Shown here: in pieces, positions 61,250 to 64,000 of the stretch
Layout of the letters: each line of letters starts with the position of its first letter
Position numbering within the stretch: position 1 is the first letter of the stretch
NCBI GenBank assembly: GCA_947475175.1
Contig: CANJLN010000002.1
Location: 32,769-96,768, forward strand
From: Alphaproteobacteria bacterium
GTDB taxonomy: Bacteria > Pseudomonadota > Alphaproteobacteria > Paracaedibacterales > CAIULA01
Length of the DNA: 64,000 nucleotides
Direction: 5' to 3'
Notes under the pieces: generated by a model
What the model was told of the DNA's origin: nothing
Database searches by the model: none
What the model saw: the letters and a program-made list of their open reading frames with translations, nothing else
Made by a program: the position numbers and the translations under genes

Positions 61250-62656
61250 ATGCCGCAATTTCAGGATAAAAGTACAGCAACAATCATGTTTAATGATAAT
61301 TTACTCTTTGAAACGCAGCCTCTTACCGAAATTCTTCAGCCTGAAATACCGGTATTGAGCGTGACTGAGCTTTCTTACGCTCTTAAACGCCATGTTGAGG
61401 GGCAATTTAATAAGGTGCAGGTGCAAGGAGAAATATCAGGGCTAAAACGTCATACCTCAGGGCATTCTTATTTTGCCCTTAAAGATCAAGATTCTGTGTT
61501 GGATGGCATCTGTTGGCGAGGCACCTCTCTTGGAATAACGCTTGAAGAAGGACTTGAAATCATTGCCCAAGGACGATTAACAACTTACCCCGGACGATCT
61601 AAATATCAAATTGTTGTAGAATCTGCGAGGGCTGCGGGCCAAGGCGCTCTTTTAAAGCTTTTAATGGAGAGAAAAGTCAAACTCGAGGCTGAAGGGTTGT
61701 TTTTAGATAAAAAACCTCTTCCGCCTTTTCCAAATCATATTGGCATTGTAACGTCTCCAACGGGGGCCGTTATAAAAGATATTCTCCACCGTATTTCTGA
61801 CCGCTATCCTTGTTGGGTCACCATTTGGCCTGTATTGGTACAAGGGCCTGGAGCTGCAGAGCAAATCGCCAATGCTATTGATGGATTCAATAATCTGCCC
61901 TCAGATGAACGACCTGATATTTTGATTGTGGCTCGCGGTGGTGGCAGCTTAGAAGACTTATGGGCCTTTAATGAAGAAATAGTCGTCAGATCTGCCGCAA
62001 ACAGTAAAATTCCCCTGGTGTCAGCCGTTGGACATGAAACAGATACAACCCTGATTGATTTTGCCTCTGATCTCAGAGCGCCAACACCAACCGCAGCAGC
62101 AGAGATGATAACGCCAGTTTTACAGCAGCTTCTTTACACGCTGCAACTTTCCGAAGAACGGATTATTTCTTTAATAAAGCGACAACTACAAAACAACTTC
62201 ACGCACCTAACAGGATTAAATCGTGGTCTTCCTGATCCAATTCTTTTATTGGAAAATGCGTCCCTTCGTTTGGATGATTGGAGTGATCGATTTTCTTTGT
62301 CAAAAATCACGATTTTAAAAAACAAACTGAGTCTTTTGGAAAATCTGAGTCTGCGCCTTCGTCATCCTGAACAAATCCTGCAGCAAGCAACCGCGAGGTT
62401 TGATCAATTATCCCAAACGCTATCGCAACTTTATGAGCGTCTTTTTGAAACGCTAGAACAAGATCTAGGGCTTTTGAATTTATGCCTGGAACAAAATTCA
62501 TATCAACGTGTTTTAGATAGAGGATTTTGCTGGATAGCCGGAGAAAAAAGCATTGTCAATTCAGCAAAAGCTTTAAGAGCAAATAAAGACCACCCCATTA
62601 TCCTGCACTTTTCTGATGCTCAGGTGAAGATTCAGCCGAAGATTTTGGAAGCGTAA
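61250..62656 (+). CDS. xseA: Exodeoxyribonuclease VII large subunit
   Basis: A 468-residue protein. The OB-fold is seen early ([33 protein letters not shown] near 36-68), then [18 protein letters not shown] near 228-245 and [26 protein letters not shown] near 264-289 (the D-x-x-A-D-x-R-A-x-TP-x-A-A-E core). A long helical stretch and a closing RGFCWI follow. With XseB, not seen here, it degrades single-stranded DNA. An ATG at 61286 is an alternative start. The end overlaps the convergent DUF2155 gene by 59 bp. Confidence 0.94.
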   Translation: MPQFQDKSTATIMFNDNLLFETQPLTEILQPEIPVLSVTELSYALKRHVEGQFNKVQVQGEISGLKRHTSGHSYFALKDQDSVLDGICWRGTSLGITLEEGLEIIAQGRLTTYPGRSKYQIVVESARAAGQGALLKLLMERKVKLEAEGLFLDKKPLPPFPNHIGIVTSPTGAVIKDILHRISDRYPCWVTIWPVLVQGPGAAEQIANAIDGFNNLPSDERPDILIVARGGGSLEDLWAFNEEIVVRSAANSKIPLVSAVGHETDTTLIDFASDLRAPTPTAAAEMITPVLQQLLYTLQLSEERIISLIKRQLQNNFTHLTGLNRGLPDPILLLENASLRLDDWSDRFSLSKITILKNKLSLLENLSLRLRHPEQILQQATARFDQLSQTLSQLYERLFETLEQDLGLLNLCLEQNSYQRVLDRGFCWIAGEKSIVNSAKALRANKDHPIILHFSDAQVKIQPKILEA

Positions 62657-63086
62657 CAGGAACGTCTTGGCAGTCTTGAATCGTTATTCCGTAGTCGGGA
62701 TGAGAAAAATTAGGGGAAGCATTGTTAATCCACGCAGAAAAGACAAGAGAAACAATGGGTTGTGGTGGAACTTGAGGGATAGTTGTTGATGTTAACAAAG
62801 GTTGATAAGCCGTTTGTTGCACCCAAGCCTCAATAAACGACCAATTCACGGCATGGGCAAGTCCAAGCTTCTTTTTAAAGCAAGCCCGAGGACGAAGAAT
62901 CAAATGACCGCAACGAATTGGTTTTAAAAGTGGTGTCTTTAATGTTGTTGTTTGCCCGGTGATTTTGTTTAAAACCCGGATGGTGACTTCTTTTGTTATT
63001 TCTGGTTTCGTTGTTTCAAGCTTTGTTTCTGCTTGGCAGATGCTAACAAGACTTAACACTAGGAAAAGAAAACTCAACAGACGCAT
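62598..63086 (-). CDS. DUF2155 family exported protein
   Basis: A 162-residue protein with a signal peptide (LLSFLFLVLSLVSICQAE). The core is typical of DUF2155: VTIRVLNKITGQTTTLKTPL near 34-53, LILRPRACFKKK near 62-73, VSLVFSAWINNASPNFSHPDYGITIQDC near 111-138, with the two conserved cysteines. The family is largely alphaproteobacterial and uncharacterised, with a periplasmic role expected. The overlap with xseA is in antisense over 59 bp. Confidence 0.85.
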   Translation of the reverse strand: MRLLSFLFLVLSLVSICQAETKLETTKPEITKEVTIRVLNKITGQTTTLKTPLLKPIRCGHLILRPRACFKKKLGLAHAVNWSFIEAWVQQTAYQPLLTSTTIPQVPPQPIVSLVFSAWINNASPNFSHPDYGITIQDCQDVPVTLPKSSAESSPEHQKSAG

Positions 63087-63183
63087 TTTGATTTCAACGC
63101 TTTACGCAACTCTTATCATTAAGCGTACCATGAGGTTACCCATTTGCCAATGCGGTGGTTAATTCAGTCTACAGAGCCTCAAA

Positions 63184-63877
63184 TCATGAGCCTGCTCCAC
63201 CTTCTCGTAATGCTCGACCAAAACTTCCTAGACGCATTAAAGGTGTTCCTGGAAAAGCAACAAATTTCTCCAGTGGATCATCTGGAAGTGGCACATCATG
63301 TCTTTTAAGGAATACAAAAATTTTACGTTGAGGGGTGCCAAGAGGAAAGCCATTAGCAATTTGTATAGGCACGACACCACGTACATTAGGTTTACTCAAA
63401 ATATCAAGGTTGTAGTTGATCCGCTTGGCTATCGTTGCAGCAGCATCCAGAAATCCTAAATAACAAATATGATGAAAAATCGTATTGCCTTCCGTATCAA
63501 TTGGATTCCCATAGTAGGTTGGATTGGTTCTATTAAGAACCCTAAGTACAGAGAGCTCATCCGTCAAAGCAGCTTCTGTAATTTCACGCTCAAAGCAAAA
63601 TAAACTCATTGAAGGATCGATTTGAAGCGGTTGCGGTTGTGGGGACTCCCCAGCGCCATCCGCTGCTGATTGCGGGAAAAATCGATGTACCATGCCACTA
63701 GAAAAAACAACTGGAGCACTGGCGTCATCATCATCAGTAAGGCCTGCTGCACAAGATGATTCACGTGGGCGAGCACGGTCATCGTCGTCGTCCAAAAGAA
63801 ATGGGTTTGGTGCATGTCCTGACGAAGTCTGGCTAGCCGTTGTCGCAACAGGTTGAACCGCTTGTAAAGTAGTAATA
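63184..63877 (-). pseudogene. Ankyrin-like protein gene, 5' end cut by an insertion sequence
   Basis: The frame is open from the TGA at the left to the edge of the IS at about 63877 with no ATG, GTG or TTG in the first 27 codons. The first possible start is TTG at 63795, giving 203 residues. The readable part has a disordered P/S/T/D-rich start (a DDDDD run, then PQPQPLQ) and ankyrin-like repeats near 105-150 (DTEGNTIFHHICYLGFLDAA, then NVRGVVPIQIANG). It is likely to have been a host-directed ankyrin protein whose N-terminal part now lies beyond the IS. Confidence 0.55.
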
Positions 63878-64000
63878 ACCCTAGTTCGGGATTAGAAAGT
63901 TAAATTTTATTTTGGGTTTATGAGATTTAAGAGAGTAGGCAATAAGTGTTGATAGGATATGGACGATAGCATTCCAAGGTGATCGATGTCTTGTATGCTC
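63878..64000 (-). mobile_element. 3' end of an IS982-like insertion sequence (continues outside the window)
   Basis: ACCCTAGTTCGGGATTAG at 63878-63895 is likely to be the terminal inverted repeat, overlapping the last codons of the transposase. The open frame of the ankyrin-like gene ends where this sequence begins. The left end and the target duplication are outside the window. Confidence 0.6.
63881..64000 (-). CDS. IS982-family-like transposase, C-terminal fragment
   Basis: Reading from the window edge (64000) to the TAG at 63881-63883 gives 39 residues: EHTRHRSPWNAIVHILSTLI, then AYSLKSHKPKIKFNFLIPN. The pattern IEHxRHRS-x3-F-x-VN-x-L-x-x-LIAY-x-x-x-x-KP is typical, as I remember it, of the C-terminal end of IS982-family transposases. 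The 5' end is outside the window. It is transcribed toward the ankyrin-like gene remnant. Confidence 0.6.
   Translation of the reverse strand, partial: EHTRHRSPWNAIVHILSTLIAYSLKSHKPKIKFNFLIPN

Noticed and set aside
63606..63848. Alternative minus-strand frame of 80 codons over the ankyrin-like gene
   Set aside because: Its composition is unstructured and it overlaps the frame that carries the ankyrin-like repeats. It is a shadow.

Overview
The window is a gene-dense, AT-rich (roughly 60% AT by eye) piece of an alphaproteobacterial chromosome, most likely from an obligate intracellular or protist-associated lineage such as Holosporales (Odyssella/Paracaedibacter-like). The alphaproteobacterial signs are 5-aminolevulinate synthase for haem, an F0 operon with both b and b' subunits followed by bolA and ctaA, a DUF2155 protein and an alphaproteobacterial-type DnaJ-domain protein. 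The intracellular sign is an ATP/ADP translocase (Tlc/NTT) at 23361-24896, supported by an organophosphate-type MFS carrier and thymidine kinase. Genus-level assignment is inference.

Layout. 1-1217 (+): a partial methyltransferase and an SDR reductase. 1223-6780 (-): pgi, mlaF, mlaE, alr, ruvB, ruvA. 6872-20757 (-): a 14-gene surface-polysaccharide operon with a good promoter at its head. It contains a GT2, Wzm/Wzt exporter, CDP-glucose synthesis (rfbF, rfbG), C-methyltransferase, 3,5-epimerase, acyltransferase, reductase, CmcI-like protein, a second GT2, an MBOAT acyltransferase and two tandem SGNH-like partners. 20974-24896 (+): EamA exporter, maiA, tdk, tlc. 25029-29739 (-): waaA, atpI-B-E-F'-F, bolA, ctaA. 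29827-32575 (+): tRNA-Asp, tadA, hemB, a glycine-zipper lipoprotein, folB. 32603-33990 (-): smpB and dapA. 34024-40205 (+): slt, a DnaJ-domain protein, AsmA, and a secreted OGFr-like protein. 40164-40889 (-): a YgjP-type metallopeptidase. 41161-44724 (+): emrAB and a secreted Rossmann-like protein. After that come lysK, uup, a lipoprotein, PBP1A, folP, pgk, a small zincin, phhB, a lipoprotein, dnaA, an OPA-type MFS, trxB, a GNAT, tilS, hemA, xseA, a DUF2155 protein and a degraded ankyrin-like gene cut by an insertion sequence at the right edge.

How it works together. The polysaccharide operon encodes most of an ABC-exported O-antigen pathway. Its enzyme set fits a CDP-linked, C-methyl-branched 6-deoxyhexose, and the glycan is probably O-acylated by the MBOAT/SGNH module. 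The mla genes, waaA, slt, PBP1A, alr and dapA show a maintained Gram-negative envelope. ATP synthase, haem genes and ctaA show retained respiration alongside host ATP import.

Most notable: (i) tandem SGNH-like paralogues sharing a near-identical 5' block, one with a C-terminal frameshift whose homologous tail still reads on to an ATGA junction; (ii) a palindromic MITE-like repeat in three places, one inside tilS in frame; (iii) a 128-bp multi-arm palindrome at 40893-41020; (iv) an IS982-like transposase end that truncates an ankyrin-like gene; (v) a secreted OGFr-domain protein and a secreted Rossmann-like protein as effector candidates; (vi) a DnaJ-domain gene that seems to start at CTG.
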